A DNA stretch of 6,947 nucleotides from Clostridiales bacterium (GCA_004555915.1 SFJM01000066.1:1-6947); one strand, 5' to 3'; shown: positions 1-6,078, counted from the stretch's first letter. The notes: a model not told the origin generated them from the letters alone. Program-made: numbers and translations.

Positions 1-1
1 A

Positions 2-1585
2 GTCCATGCCGGTGCGGTGGATGCCAGCGTGGACAATATGCTCCGCATCACCACGGACGGCAGAAAGCTGGGACTCGACCAGCGCATCATCAACCCCGAT
101 CTGCCGGATGACCCGTCCAGCAAGGTCAACATGTGCGTGGATAACATCTATCGCATCTGGGATGAAGGTCAGGCGGACAAACTGACCCAACTGGTGTTTT
201 GCGACTTGAGCACACCCAAAACCGGCGCGCCAGCAGCGAAAGCGGCCGAATCCGTTGCCGGAAATCTGGACAGTCCGGAGCTTCACGCGGTGGAATCCCA
301 GATTGACATCACGCCGGAACCGGAGTTCACCGTCTACGATGACATCCGGGAGAAACTGGTGGCAAGAGGCATTCCGCGAGAACAAATTGCTTTTATCCAT
401 GAGGCCAATACCGAGGCACGGAAGAAAGAGCTGTTTGCCAAAGTCCGCTCCGGTCAGGTGCGTGTGCTGATGGGCAGCACCTTCAAAATGGGGGCCGGCA
501 TGAACGTGCAGGACCGGCTTGTGGCGCTTCATGATCTGGACGCGCCGTGGAGGCCGGGCGACCTGGAACAGCGCTCCGGCCGAATCATCCGTCAGGGAAA
601 CAGAAACAAGGAAGTTCATATCTTCCGCTATGTGACGGAAGCCACTTTTGACGCCTATCTCTGGCAGACGCTGGAGAACAAGCAGAAGTTCATTTCACAG
701 ATTATGACGTCAAAATCCCCAGTGCGCTCTTGTGAGGACATTGATGAAACAGCTCTGTCCTATGCAGAAATCAAGGCGCTCTGTGCCGGTGATGAGCGGA
801 TCAAGGAGAAGATGGATCTGGATGTGGATGTTGCAAGGCTGAAGCTGATGAAAGCCAATCATCAGAGCCAGCAGTACCGCCTGGAAGACAACATTCTCTG
901 CCACTTCCCGGAACAGATTGAGCAGAACAAGGGATTCATTGCAGGTTTTCAGGCAGATATGCATACACTAATAGAAAATCCGCATCCGCATGATGGTTTT
1001 GCCGGTATGGTTGTGCGGGGCGATGTGCTGACCGATAAGGAAAACGCTGGCGCGGCTCTGGTTGATGCCATGAAGGAGGTCAAGGGGCTGGAACCGGTGC
1101 CCATCGGCAGCTACCGCGGCTTTCAGATGTCGCTGACACTGGAGGATTTCGGCAAACAGTATGTGCTGACCCTAAAGGGAAAAATGTCCCATCGTGTGGA
1201 GCTGGGCAAAGACCCCAGAGGCAATCTCATCCGCATTGACAATGCCCTTGCCGGAATGGAGACGCGCCTTGCCCATGTGCAGGAAAAGCTGGATTCTCTT
1301 TATGCACAGATGGAGACTGCAAAGGCAGAACTGGGCAAGCCTTTTCCGCAGGAACAGGAGTTAAGGGAGAAATCTGCCCGTCTGGCACAGCTGAACATTG
1401 AGCTAAATATCGATGACAGAACGCCGATAGAGGCAATGTCGGAGGTGTCGGATGATGAGCCGGAAGTGTACCCCGCTGTCAGTGCAAAATCCGAAAGGCC
1501 GTCTGTGCTGGCCAAACTCCATGCCCCGCTGCCGCAGCGAGACAGTCATCCCAAACAGAATGAAACCGAAAAGGAGGTTCGCTGA
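2..1585 (+). CDS. C-terminal part of a giant SNF2-type helicase (ICE-encoded), 5' end outside window
   Basis: The reading frame is already open at base 2, so this is the 3' part (about 527 codons) of a longer gene. It holds the second RecA-like lobe of an SNF2/superfamily 2 helicase. A motif V-like stretch (VRVLMGSTFKMGAGMNVQDR) lies at about nt 458-517, followed by a W-R-P-G-D-L-E-Q block. Motif VI, QRSGRIIRQG, is at nt 569-598 and carries the arginines expected to contact ATP. After it come the family's typical KQKFISQIMTSKSP segment, a helical region and a coiled-coil-like stretch near nt 1240-1400. From memory, the family comprises very large ICE proteins of Clostridia that combine methylase-like and helicase domains; their exact role in transfer is not settled. 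A roughly 35-residue Ala/Pro/Glu-rich linker (about nt 215-325) looks longer than in relatives I recall. The C-terminal tail carries PSVLAKLHAPLP, which recurs in the next gene. The stop is 2 nt before that gene's ATG. Confidence 0.88.
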   Translation, partial: VHAGAVDASVDNMLRITTDGRKLGLDQRIINPDLPDDPSSKVNMCVDNIYRIWDEGQADKLTQLVFCDLSTPKTGAPAAKAAESVAGNLDSPELHAVESQIDITPEPEFTVYDDIREKLVARGIPREQIAFIHEANTEARKKELFAKVRSGQVRVLMGSTFKMGAGMNVQDRLVALHDLDAPWRPGDLEQRSGRIIRQGNRNKEVHIFRYVTEATFDAYLWQTLENKQKFISQIMTSKSPVRSCEDIDETALSYAEIKALCAGDERIKEKMDLDVDVARLKLMKANHQSQQYRLEDNILCHFPEQIEQNKGFIAGFQADMHTLIENPHPHDGFAGMVVRGDVLTDKENAGAALVDAMKEVKGLEPVPIGSYRGFQMSLTLEDFGKQYVLTLKGKMSHRVELGKDPRGNLIRIDNALAGMETRLAHVQEKLDSLYAQMETAKAELGKPFPQEQELREKSARLAQLNIELNIDDRTPIEAMSEVSDDEPEVYPAVSAKSERPSVLAKLHAPLPQRDSHPKQNETEKEVR

Positions 1586-1587
1586 AC

Positions 1588-2109
1588 ATGGAAAAGAAAA
1601 TCGCAACGGATACGCCGTTATACCGGCATGATGCAGCCTATGCCCGTGAACATGATGAGCTGCCGCTGTACAGAGAATCCTATAAGGCTAACATTGCCTG
1701 CAAGGAGGCGATTGAGAAAGCCATTAATGACAATTACGGCAACAACCGGCTGAACTCGCAGGCTGTTATGGAAATGCTTAGCGCAGAATTCAGTATAGAG
1801 AGAATCCAGTATGTGCTGGCTAATACCGTACAGTATAAGGATTGGGACGGGCGCATCAGCCGCGCCAATCGGGAGTGGGCGCAGACTGTACCGGTCGTTC
1901 CGAATCCCGATTCATGGGGCGGAGACCGGAACTGCTATTTCGTGGTTGATCAGGCACACACCGGGCTGGTCGATCTGTTCGTTACCCATTTCCGAAAGGA
2001 ACTGGAGAAAGCGCCCAGAGAGAAAAAGCCGTCTGTTCTGGAAAAGCTCCAGAATCCCCTGCCGGATACCGCGCCGAAACCCGGCAGAGAGAAAGCACAG
2101 GAACTCTGA
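1588..2109 (+). CDS. DUF3849 domain protein
   Basis: A 173-aa soluble protein that matches my recollection of DUF3849 proteins carried by Clostridia ICEs. Family-like features are the N-terminal PLYRHDAAYAREHDE block (residues 10-24), the NIACKEAIEKAI helix (35-46) and the core VLANTVQYKDWDGRIS (76-91). No enzyme motif, signal peptide or membrane segment is visible, and the molecular function is unknown. The ATG at 1588 is preceded by aaggagg (1571-1577) with 10-nt spacing and lies 2 nt after the helicase stop, so the two genes are co-transcribed. The last 26 residues form a Pro/Lys/Glu-rich tail with PSVLEKLQNPLP (148-159), nearly the same as the tail of the upstream helicase. MobC starts 2 nt after the stop. 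The context suggests an accessory role in conjugation or in controlling the element, which is inference only. Confidence 0.8.
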   Translation: MEKKIATDTPLYRHDAAYAREHDELPLYRESYKANIACKEAIEKAINDNYGNNRLNSQAVMEMLSAEFSIERIQYVLANTVQYKDWDGRISRANREWAQTVPVVPNPDSWGGDRNCYFVVDQAHTGLVDLFVTHFRKELEKAPREKKPSVLEKLQNPLPDTAPKPGREKAQEL

Positions 2110-2111
2110 TT

Positions 2112-2447
2112 ATGGCAGACACCAGGGACATCAGTATGCACTTCTGGGCAACACAGGAGGAGTATGATCTGATTCAAAAGAACATGGCGCTGTCGGGCAG
2201 TACGAACCTCAGCGCATTCCTGCGGAAGATGGCCATTGACGGCATGGTCATCAGGCTGGATATGCCGGAGATTCAGGAAATGCTGCATCTGCTCAGGCGC
2301 GCGAACACCAACATCAATCAGATTGCCAGACATCTGCACGATACCGGGCGCATCTACGATACAGACCTGGAGGAAATACTGGGATTTCAGAAAGAGACCT
2401 CTGCCCGTCTGAACGATATCCTTACCAAACTGTCCGCCTTGAAATAA
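2112..2447 (+). CDS. mobC: MobC-type relaxosome accessory protein
   Basis: A 111-aa protein of the MobC mobilisation family, which binds oriT with the relaxase and helps open the DNA at nic. The N-terminus has a ribbon-helix-helix look: a short strand (ISMHFWAT, residues 7-14), then two helices separated by GSTNLS, a usual DNA-binding arrangement. The family signature LLRRANTNINQIARH is at residues 60-74. The C-terminus is amphipathic helix that could support oligomers. The ATG at 2112 has a weak ribosome site (agga, 2099-2102) and follows the DUF3849 stop by 2 nt, so translation is probably coupled. A strong intrinsic terminator starts 16 nt after the stop, which makes this the last gene of its operon. 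Its presumed partner, the relaxase at 2976, is in a separate transcription unit. A chromosomal RHH regulator is a less likely alternative given the MobC signature. Confidence 0.88.
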   Translation: MADTRDISMHFWATQEEYDLIQKNMALSGSTNLSAFLRKMAIDGMVIRLDMPEIQEMLHLLRRANTNINQIARHLHDTGRIYDTDLEEILGFQKETSARLNDILTKLSALK

Positions 2448-2463
2448 GGACAATACACCCCAT

Positions 2464-2503
2464 GGGCAGCAGAGCCGCACGCTTTGCTGCCCGCATTTTT
2501 TGT
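2464..2503 (+). terminator. Intrinsic terminator after mobC
   Basis: Arms gggcagcagagc (2464-2475) and gctttgctgccc (2481-2492) form a 12-bp stem with one G-U pair and a 5-nt loop. The stem is followed by gcattttttgtt. This is a textbook rho-independent terminator placed 16 nt after the mobC stop, and it separates the helicase-DUF3849-mobC operon from the next unit. Confidence 0.88.
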
Positions 2504-2520
2504 TATCCGGCTCCGCATCC

Positions 2521-2549
2521 TTGAGCGTTTTGAATTTCGGAATTACAAT
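2521..2549 (+). promoter_or_regulatory. Predicted sigmaA-type promoter for the CD1845-like gene
   Basis: The -35 candidate TTGAGC is at 2521-2526 and the -10 candidate TACAAT at 2544-2549, with a 17-bp spacer. The pair sits directly downstream of the mobC terminator and about 34 nt upstream of the ATG at 2583, which is where a promoter is needed. The -35 matches consensus at 4 of 6 bases and the -10 at 5 of 6. This is prediction only. Confidence 0.6.
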
Positions 2550-2582
2550 AGAATCAGAAAAGAAGAAAAGGAGGCTCTGACC

Positions 2583-2873
2583 ATGAAAATACTGCTGAAA
2601 ATTCTCTGCGCACCGATGATTGCCGTTTTGTCCGTTTTCGTATGGCTGGCGTCGAAACTGGTTCAGATATCCGCTGTTGTTATGAATTTCATCGCCATTG
2701 CCGTGGGGCTGGGCGCGCTCTGCATCCTTTTTGACGGAAAGACTGCCCAGGGCATCTGCGGACTGATTGCGGCGTTTCTCTTCACCCCATTCGGACTTCC
2801 GATGTTCTCCATCATGCTGCTGGGACAGGTGCAGAAATTCCGCTACTGGATTCAGGACAGCGTGTACGGATAA
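2583..2873 (+). CDS. Small three-helix membrane protein, CD1845 family-like
   Basis: A 96-aa, very hydrophobic protein. Three membrane segments are visible at about residues 4-24, 27-50 and 55-80, with a short polar C-terminal tail (QKFRYWIQDSVYG). The PFGLP motif at residues 69-73 and the size resemble the CD1845-family proteins found between mobC and the relaxase in Tn1549/CTn-like elements. The family's function is unknown; the location suggests a small membrane component linked to conjugation. The ATG at 2583 is chosen because a strong ribosome site (aaaaggagg, 2566-2574) lies 8 nt upstream and the predicted promoter fits. The frame stays open further upstream to a TTG inside the mobC terminator, which is not credible as a start. 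The relaxase is the next gene, about 100 nt downstream beyond two hairpins. Confidence 0.78.
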   Translation: MKILLKILCAPMIAVLSVFVWLASKLVQISAVVMNFIAIAVGLGALCILFDGKTAQGICGLIAAFLFTPFGLPMFSIMLLGQVQKFRYWIQDSVYG

Positions 2874-2877
2874 CAGA

Positions 2878-2902
2878 ACTTTGCGCCAGGTTGGCGCAAA
2901 GT
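2878..2902. repeat. Perfect 10-bp inverted repeat between membrane-protein gene and relaxase
   Basis: Arms ACTTTGCGCC (2878-2887) and GGCGCAAAGT (2893-2902) are exact reverse complements around a 5-nt loop (aggtt). No T-run follows (gaattgtattg), so it is not a standard intrinsic terminator. Being just upstream of a MobP relaxase gene, it could be the hairpin arm of oriT, a relaxase or MobC operator, or an RNA processing or stability element. The sequence alone does not decide between these. Confidence 0.7.
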
Positions 2903-2916
2903 GAATTGTATTGATG

Positions 2917-2955
2917 AGGGCTTCTGCTTTTGCCGGCAGGAGCCTTTCTTTTTTT
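2917..2955 (+). terminator. Terminator-like hairpin in the relaxase leader
   Basis: Bases 2917-2927 (agggcttctgc) pair with 2936-2946 (gcaggagcctt) through 11 positions including two G-U pairs, around an 8-nt loop. The T-rich run tttctttttttg follows (2945-2956). It has the form of an intrinsic terminator, yet it ends about 20 nt before the relaxase ATG and just before its ribosome site. Either it ends the CD1845-like transcript or it attenuates relaxase expression. Confidence 0.65.
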
Positions 2956-2975
2956 GAAAAAGGTGGTGAACCGAT

Positions 2976-4427
2976 ATGGCAACAACGCGTATTATCCCCA
3001 TGCATCAGAACAAGGGAAAAACCATCCGGCAATGCCTGTCCGACAGATTGGATTACGGCAAAAATCCGGATAAGACCCAGGATGGCCAGCTGATCAGCGC
3101 CTATGCCTGCGACCCGGAGACCGCAGACGCAGAATTTGCACTTTCCAAGCGTGAGTATTTTCAGCTGACCGGCCGCAGACAGGACAGTGATGTGATCGCC
3201 TATCAGGTGCGCCAGTCCTTTCGCCCCGGTGAGATTACGCCGGAGGAGGCGAACCGCATCGGCTACGAATTTGCCGAGCGATTCTTAAAAGGCAATCATG
3301 CCTTTATTGTCTGTACTCACACGGACAAGCAGCATATCCATAACCACATTTATTGGAACTCTACCAGTCTTGACTGCACCCGGAAATTCCGGAACTTCTG
3401 GGGCAGCACCATGGCAGTCCGGAAGCTGAGCGACCTGATCTGCGTTCAGCACAGACTGTCCGTTATTGAAAATCCGAAGCCCCACGGCATAAGCTACAAC
3501 CGCTGGCAGGGCGATATTGAAAAGCTCTCAAACCGCGACCGCCTCTGTCTGGATATGGATGCAGCACTGGCGAAAAAGCCGCATGACCTTGAGGGCTTTT
3601 ATTCGCTCATGGAGCAGGCCGGTTACACTGTTACCTGCGGGAAAAACATCACTTTCAGTCATCCGCGCCAGAAGCGCAATATCCGTATGCGCTCCCTTCC
3701 GGAAGAATACCGGGAGGATGCCATTCGGGAAGTGCTGTCAGGCAGGCGTATCCATAATCCGCGAAAACGCCGCAGCCCGCTGGCAGAACAGAAAGCCCAG
3801 CTTGTCAGTTCGTTGGAGGCAAAACAGAATCAGGGGCGAGGACATTACTATGATCTGTCTATCCAGAATCAGATTACCAAACAGCAGGCCAGGGCGCTTC
3901 TGTATTATCAGCAGCATGGGTTCACCAGCGCAGATGATTTTGGGGCATTCGCTGAATCGGTGGAAGCTGTAAAGCAGCGCAGAGATGCGTTGTCCGCGCA
4001 GATCACTTCTGCCGAAAAACGGCTGAATGAGATTGCAGTGCTCCAGAAGCACATCACCAACTATCTCAAAACTAAGGATATCTATGCCGGCTATCGGGCG
4101 TCCGGTTATTCCAAGGCGTACTACGAGGAACACGAGGATGAAATCAAGCTCTGCAAAGCGTCCAAGCGGGCATTTGATGAGTTGCTTCCCTCTGACACTT
4201 CCGGTAAAACTGCCGGTTCACACAAGAAGCAGCTTCCCTCCCTGAAAGCGCTCCGGGCAGAGTACGCCGAGCTGCTGGCGATGAAAAAGGCGGCATACCC
4301 GGAATACTACCGGTCGAAAGATGAGTACCGGGAGCTGCTGACTTATCAGGCCAATCTGGCCAGGCTGTTCGGCATTGAAAATGTCAGAAGTGCGCCTCAG
4401 CGAGAGCACCAGCAGGAAGAAAAATAA
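2976..4427 (+). CDS. MobP-type relaxase (VirD2-like mobilisation nuclease)
   Basis: A complete 483-aa relaxase. Such enzymes cut one strand at oriT through a tyrosine, stay linked to the 5' end and lead the strand to the recipient. Tyr27, in the RLDYGKNP context, is the likely nucleophile. The three-histidine metal site is clear as HTDKQHIHNH (His115, Asp117, His120, His122, His124). The N-terminal 200 residues or so form the relaxase domain. The remainder is helical, with a basic patch (SGRRIHNPRKRRSP), coiled-coil-like stretches and a charged Gln/Glu-rich end. The length suits short MobP relaxases without a fused helicase or primase. The ATG at 2976 has aaaggtgg (2959-2966) 9 nt upstream. 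Partners are MobC at 2112 and presumably an oriT nearby. A terminator-like hairpin precedes the gene and a strong terminator follows it. I see no frameshift or missing catalytic residue. Confidence 0.93.
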   Translation: MATTRIIPMHQNKGKTIRQCLSDRLDYGKNPDKTQDGQLISAYACDPETADAEFALSKREYFQLTGRRQDSDVIAYQVRQSFRPGEITPEEANRIGYEFAERFLKGNHAFIVCTHTDKQHIHNHIYWNSTSLDCTRKFRNFWGSTMAVRKLSDLICVQHRLSVIENPKPHGISYNRWQGDIEKLSNRDRLCLDMDAALAKKPHDLEGFYSLMEQAGYTVTCGKNITFSHPRQKRNIRMRSLPEEYREDAIREVLSGRRIHNPRKRRSPLAEQKAQLVSSLEAKQNQGRGHYYDLSIQNQITKQQARALLYYQQHGFTSADDFGAFAESVEAVKQRRDALSAQITSAEKRLNEIAVLQKHITNYLKTKDIYAGYRASGYSKAYYEEHEDEIKLCKASKRAFDELLPSDTSGKTAGSHKKQLPSLKALRAEYAELLAMKKAAYPEYYRSKDEYRELLTYQANLARLFGIENVRSAPQREHQQEEK

Positions 4428-4446
4428 GCGCCGTCAGGTGCGCCGC

Positions 4447-4463
4447 CGAAGATGAAATCTTCG
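4447..4463. repeat. Inverted repeat CGAAGAT-gaa-ATCTTCG
   Basis: Two perfect 7-bp arms (4447-4453 and 4457-4463) flank a 3-nt loop, 20 nt after the relaxase stop. There is no T-run directly after it. It is the first of several inverted repeats in the non-coding stretch downstream of the relaxase. Confidence 0.7.
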
Positions 4464-4474
4464 ATCTTTGGGGT

Positions 4475-4491
4475 TTGGGGATTGTCCCCAA
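4475..4491. repeat. Inverted repeat TTGGGGA-ttg-TCCCCAA
   Basis: Two perfect 7-bp arms (4475-4481 and 4485-4491) flank a 3-nt loop, 11 nt after the previous inverted repeat. No T-run follows it. With its neighbour it forms a compact cluster that may be a protein-binding region such as an oriT, or tandem RNA hairpins that protect the relaxase mRNA. Confidence 0.7.
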
Positions 4492-4508
4492 CAAGCAGAA
4501 ACAGAAAG

Positions 4509-4538
4509 TTCCGCCTCCGGGCGGAATCTTTTTGTTTT
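4509..4538 (+). terminator. Intrinsic terminator after the relaxase
   Basis: Perfect 7-bp arms ttccgcc (4509-4515) and ggcggaa (4520-4526) around a tccg tetraloop are followed by tctttttgtttt. This is a strong rho-independent terminator. It insulates the mobilisation genes from the restriction-modification cargo downstream. Confidence 0.88.
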
Positions 4539-4540
4539 GG

Positions 4541-4560
4541 GCCTTTCTGATCAGGAAGGC
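4541..4560. repeat. Near-perfect 20-bp palindrome
   Basis: GCCTTTCTGATCAGGAAGGC reads as a 10+10 palindrome with no spacer and a single mismatched pair. It lies directly after the terminator's T-run and at the transition to more A+T-rich DNA. It could be a dimer-binding site or a boundary remnant. Confidence 0.55.
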
Positions 4561-4641
4561 ATTGCTTGCCAAAGAGTGATTCCAATGAATAACTTCATGC
4601 TTATAATGAATATGATGTTCCTTATAATAGGCACGAAGCTA

Positions 4642-4670
4642 TTGACTAATTTCAAAAAGTGTGCTATAAT
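4642..4670 (+). promoter_or_regulatory. Near-consensus extended -10 promoter of the restriction-modification operon
   Basis: The -35 TTGACT is at 4642-4647 and a perfect TATAAT -10 at 4665-4670, with an optimal 17-bp spacer. A TG at 4662-4663 makes it an extended -10 promoter (TGcTATAAT). Transcription would start near 4677, about 34 nt before the regulator's ATG. I see no other equally good promoter for the next three genes. Confidence 0.85.
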
Positions 4671-4685
4671 ATAAAATCGTATATT
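4668..4685. promoter_or_regulatory. Candidate operator overlapping the -10 and start site
   Basis: aatata (4668-4673) and tatatt (4680-4685) form a 6-bp inverted repeat with a 6-bp spacer across the -10 and predicted start site. A small Cro-type protein encoded just downstream could repress its own operon here. Chance A+T palindromes are common, so this is tentative. Confidence 0.35.
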
Positions 4686-4710
4686 TGTGCAAACAGGAAG
4701 GGAGCAAATT

Positions 4711-4962
4711 ATGACACGATGCAACTTATCTATGCTGATGGGGAAATACCGTTATTCAATCGAAGATATCCATCAGAAAACTGGCCTTGCAAGGAAAACA
4801 ATAAGTAACTTGTATAATGACAAGGCAACGCGAATCGACTTTCAGACGATGGAAAAACTATGCACTGCTCTAAATTGTAGTGTAGATGAGCTCCTTACTG
4901 TAGATATCAATGAACAAACAGAAGAAAATAATCCTGCAAAGGTGGTAAATGGCAATGAGTGA
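4711..4962 (+). CDS. XRE/Cro-type helix-turn-helix regulator (candidate controller of the R-M operon)
   Basis: An 83-aa protein made almost wholly of one Cro/CI-type helix-turn-helix domain. Residues 16-37 (SIEDIHQKTGLARKTISNLY plus ND) form the two DNA-binding helices, and MEKLCTALNCSVDELL (47-62) is the typical last helix pair of this family. The rest is a short acidic, Asn-rich tail. Being the first gene of the operon, it is likely an autoregulator like the C proteins of restriction-modification systems, although its subfamily looks more like the small YozG/HTH_26 type than classical C proteins. The ATG at 4711 is chosen over an in-frame GTG at 4687 because ggaagggag (4696-4704) lies 6 nt before it and because the GTG would fall too close to the predicted transcript start. 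Its stop overlaps the start of the methyltransferase gene. Confidence 0.85.
   Translation: MTRCNLSMLMGKYRYSIEDIHQKTGLARKTISNLYNDKATRIDFQTMEKLCTALNCSVDELLTVDINEQTEENNPAKVVNGNE
4938..4945 (+). promoter_or_regulatory. Ribosome site that decides the methyltransferase start
   Basis: The site aaaggtgg lies inside the end of the regulator gene. Only 3 nt separate it from the ATG at 4949, but 9 nt separate it from the ATG at 4955. The second ATG is therefore the better start, and it gives an 8-nt overlap with the regulator's stop. Confidence 0.6.
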
Positions 4963-6064
4963 AAAAACAAATAATCAGTACGAGCCTAAGGTGGTTTCTA
5001 TTTTTTCTGGATGTGGCGGACTTGACCTTGGGTTCCACCTTGAAGGATATAGAACTATCTGGGCAAATGATTTTGCAGAATGGGCTGTTAAGTCCTTCAG
5101 AGGATATTTTGGCGATGTGATCAAATATGGGGATATTACTCAGATTGACCCATATACAGATAAAAGCATTCCTGATTGTGATATGGTCTTAGGTGGGTTT
5201 CCTTGTCAGGACTTTTCAATCATTTGGAAACAGCCAGGACTTAATGGCACACGCGGCGGACTTTTCAGGCATTTTGCAGAATTTGTTGATGCCAAAAAAC
5301 CTAAAGCTTTTGTAGCCGAGAATGTTAAGGGGTTACTGACAGCTAATGGGGGTAAAGCCATTGATACTATCATAAAAGATTTTGAAAGCATCGCACCCGG
5401 CTATGTTGTAAAACCGCATCTGTACAATTTTGCCGAATATGGTGTTCCTCAGTTTCGAGAGCGTGTTTTATTTGTCGGCATTCGTATCGATACTGGATTC
5501 AATTTCGTTCATCCAAAACCTTCTCATGGTCCTAACGGAGCTTTACCATATGTCACCGCTGGAGAAGCGCTGAAGGGTGTTGAAAATGTTCCTACAAATA
5601 ATGAGCATATAAACATCAAGGAAAAAACCCGCAAAATGTTAGAGATGATTCCAGAAGGCGGGAATTTTACCGATATTCCAAAGGATAGCCCGTATTATGT
5701 CAAAGGAATGATTAGCCATGTTTACAGAAGGATTAAATTGGATGAACCTGCAAAAACATTGATTGCAGCTGGTGGCGGCGGAACCTGGGGATATCACTAT
5801 CCGGAGCCTCGTCCGCTGACAAATCGAGAGCGTGCGCGACTTCAATCTTTCCCGGATGATTTTGTTTTTGAGGGAAGCGTCACAGAGGTTCGTCGTCAAA
5901 TTGGCAATGCAGTTCCGCCTGAAGGAGTTCGTGCAGTCGCACGTCGCCTCCTTCCTCTCTTTACCGGGGAATATGAGCCGGTTGATCTTACTGAAGAGTA
6001 TGAACTGATGAAGCATATGACTGTCAAGCAAAGACTTGAGTATGTAACCAATCAGATGGAGTAA
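4955..6064 (+). CDS. DNA (cytosine-5) methyltransferase of a Type II R-M system
   Basis: A 369-aa C5-cytosine methyltransferase that adds a methyl group from S-adenosylmethionine to a cytosine in its target and so shields host DNA from the partner nuclease. The key motifs are present in order: motif I FSGCGG (residues 17-22), motif IV PCQ with the catalytic Cys84, motif VI ENV (122-124), the motif VIII-like QFRER (166-170) and motif X GNAVPP (317-322). The target-recognition region between motifs VIII and IX is short, as expected for a single 4-6 bp site. The site cannot be read from the sequence. Relatives paired with NgoFVII-type nucleases would suggest a GC-rich target, which is inference. 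The start at 4955 is preferred on ribosome-site spacing; 4949 is the alternative. The gene looks intact. The nuclease gene follows after 14 nt, with its ribosome site overlapping this gene's stop. Confidence 0.93.
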   Translation: MSEKTNNQYEPKVVSIFSGCGGLDLGFHLEGYRTIWANDFAEWAVKSFRGYFGDVIKYGDITQIDPYTDKSIPDCDMVLGGFPCQDFSIIWKQPGLNGTRGGLFRHFAEFVDAKKPKAFVAENVKGLLTANGGKAIDTIIKDFESIAPGYVVKPHLYNFAEYGVPQFRERVLFVGIRIDTGFNFVHPKPSHGPNGALPYVTAGEALKGVENVPTNNEHINIKEKTRKMLEMIPEGGNFTDIPKDSPYYVKGMISHVYRRIKLDEPAKTLIAAGGGGTWGYHYPEPRPLTNRERARLQSFPDDFVFEGSVTEVRRQIGNAVPPEGVRAVARRLLPLFTGEYEPVDLTEEYELMKHMTVKQRLEYVTNQME

Positions 6065-6078
6065 GGAGGTGTTCCTAT

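Larger units (their letters stand above)
4428..4641. other. Non-coding, inverted-repeat-rich interval between mobilisation genes and cargo
   Basis: I find no credible gene in this stretch. It contains two 7-bp inverted repeats, the relaxase terminator and a 20-bp palindrome, then an A+T-rich segment with CTTATAAT repeated at 4600-4607 and 4621-4628. Base composition changes from backbone-like to A+T-rich within it, at roughly 4560-4600. That makes it the likely boundary where the restriction-modification cargo was joined to the element. Confidence 0.6.

Noticed and set aside
2484..2582. Upstream extension of the CD1845-like gene to a TTG start
   Set aside because: The extension begins inside the mobC terminator and precedes the predicted promoter. 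The ATG at 2583 has a strong ribosome site, and the family starts at the hydrophobic MKILLK segment.
1950..3032. Long minus-strand open frame of 360 codons
   Set aside because: It runs antisense across the DUF3849, mobC, membrane-protein and relaxase genes and through both terminators. Its composition (many His, Gln, Cys) is typical of a shadow frame. The + strand genes have ribosome sites and recognisable families.
3517..3972. Second plus-strand frame of 151 codons inside the relaxase gene
   Set aside because: It is an out-of-frame shadow of the relaxase, rich in Arg, Ser and Trp, with no ribosome site. The relaxase frame is intact through the region.
4468..4674. Plus-strand open frame of 68 codons between relaxase and regulator
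   Set aside because: It crosses the intrinsic terminator, the 20-bp palindrome and the regulator promoter. It has no ribosome site and its product has no recognisable domain.
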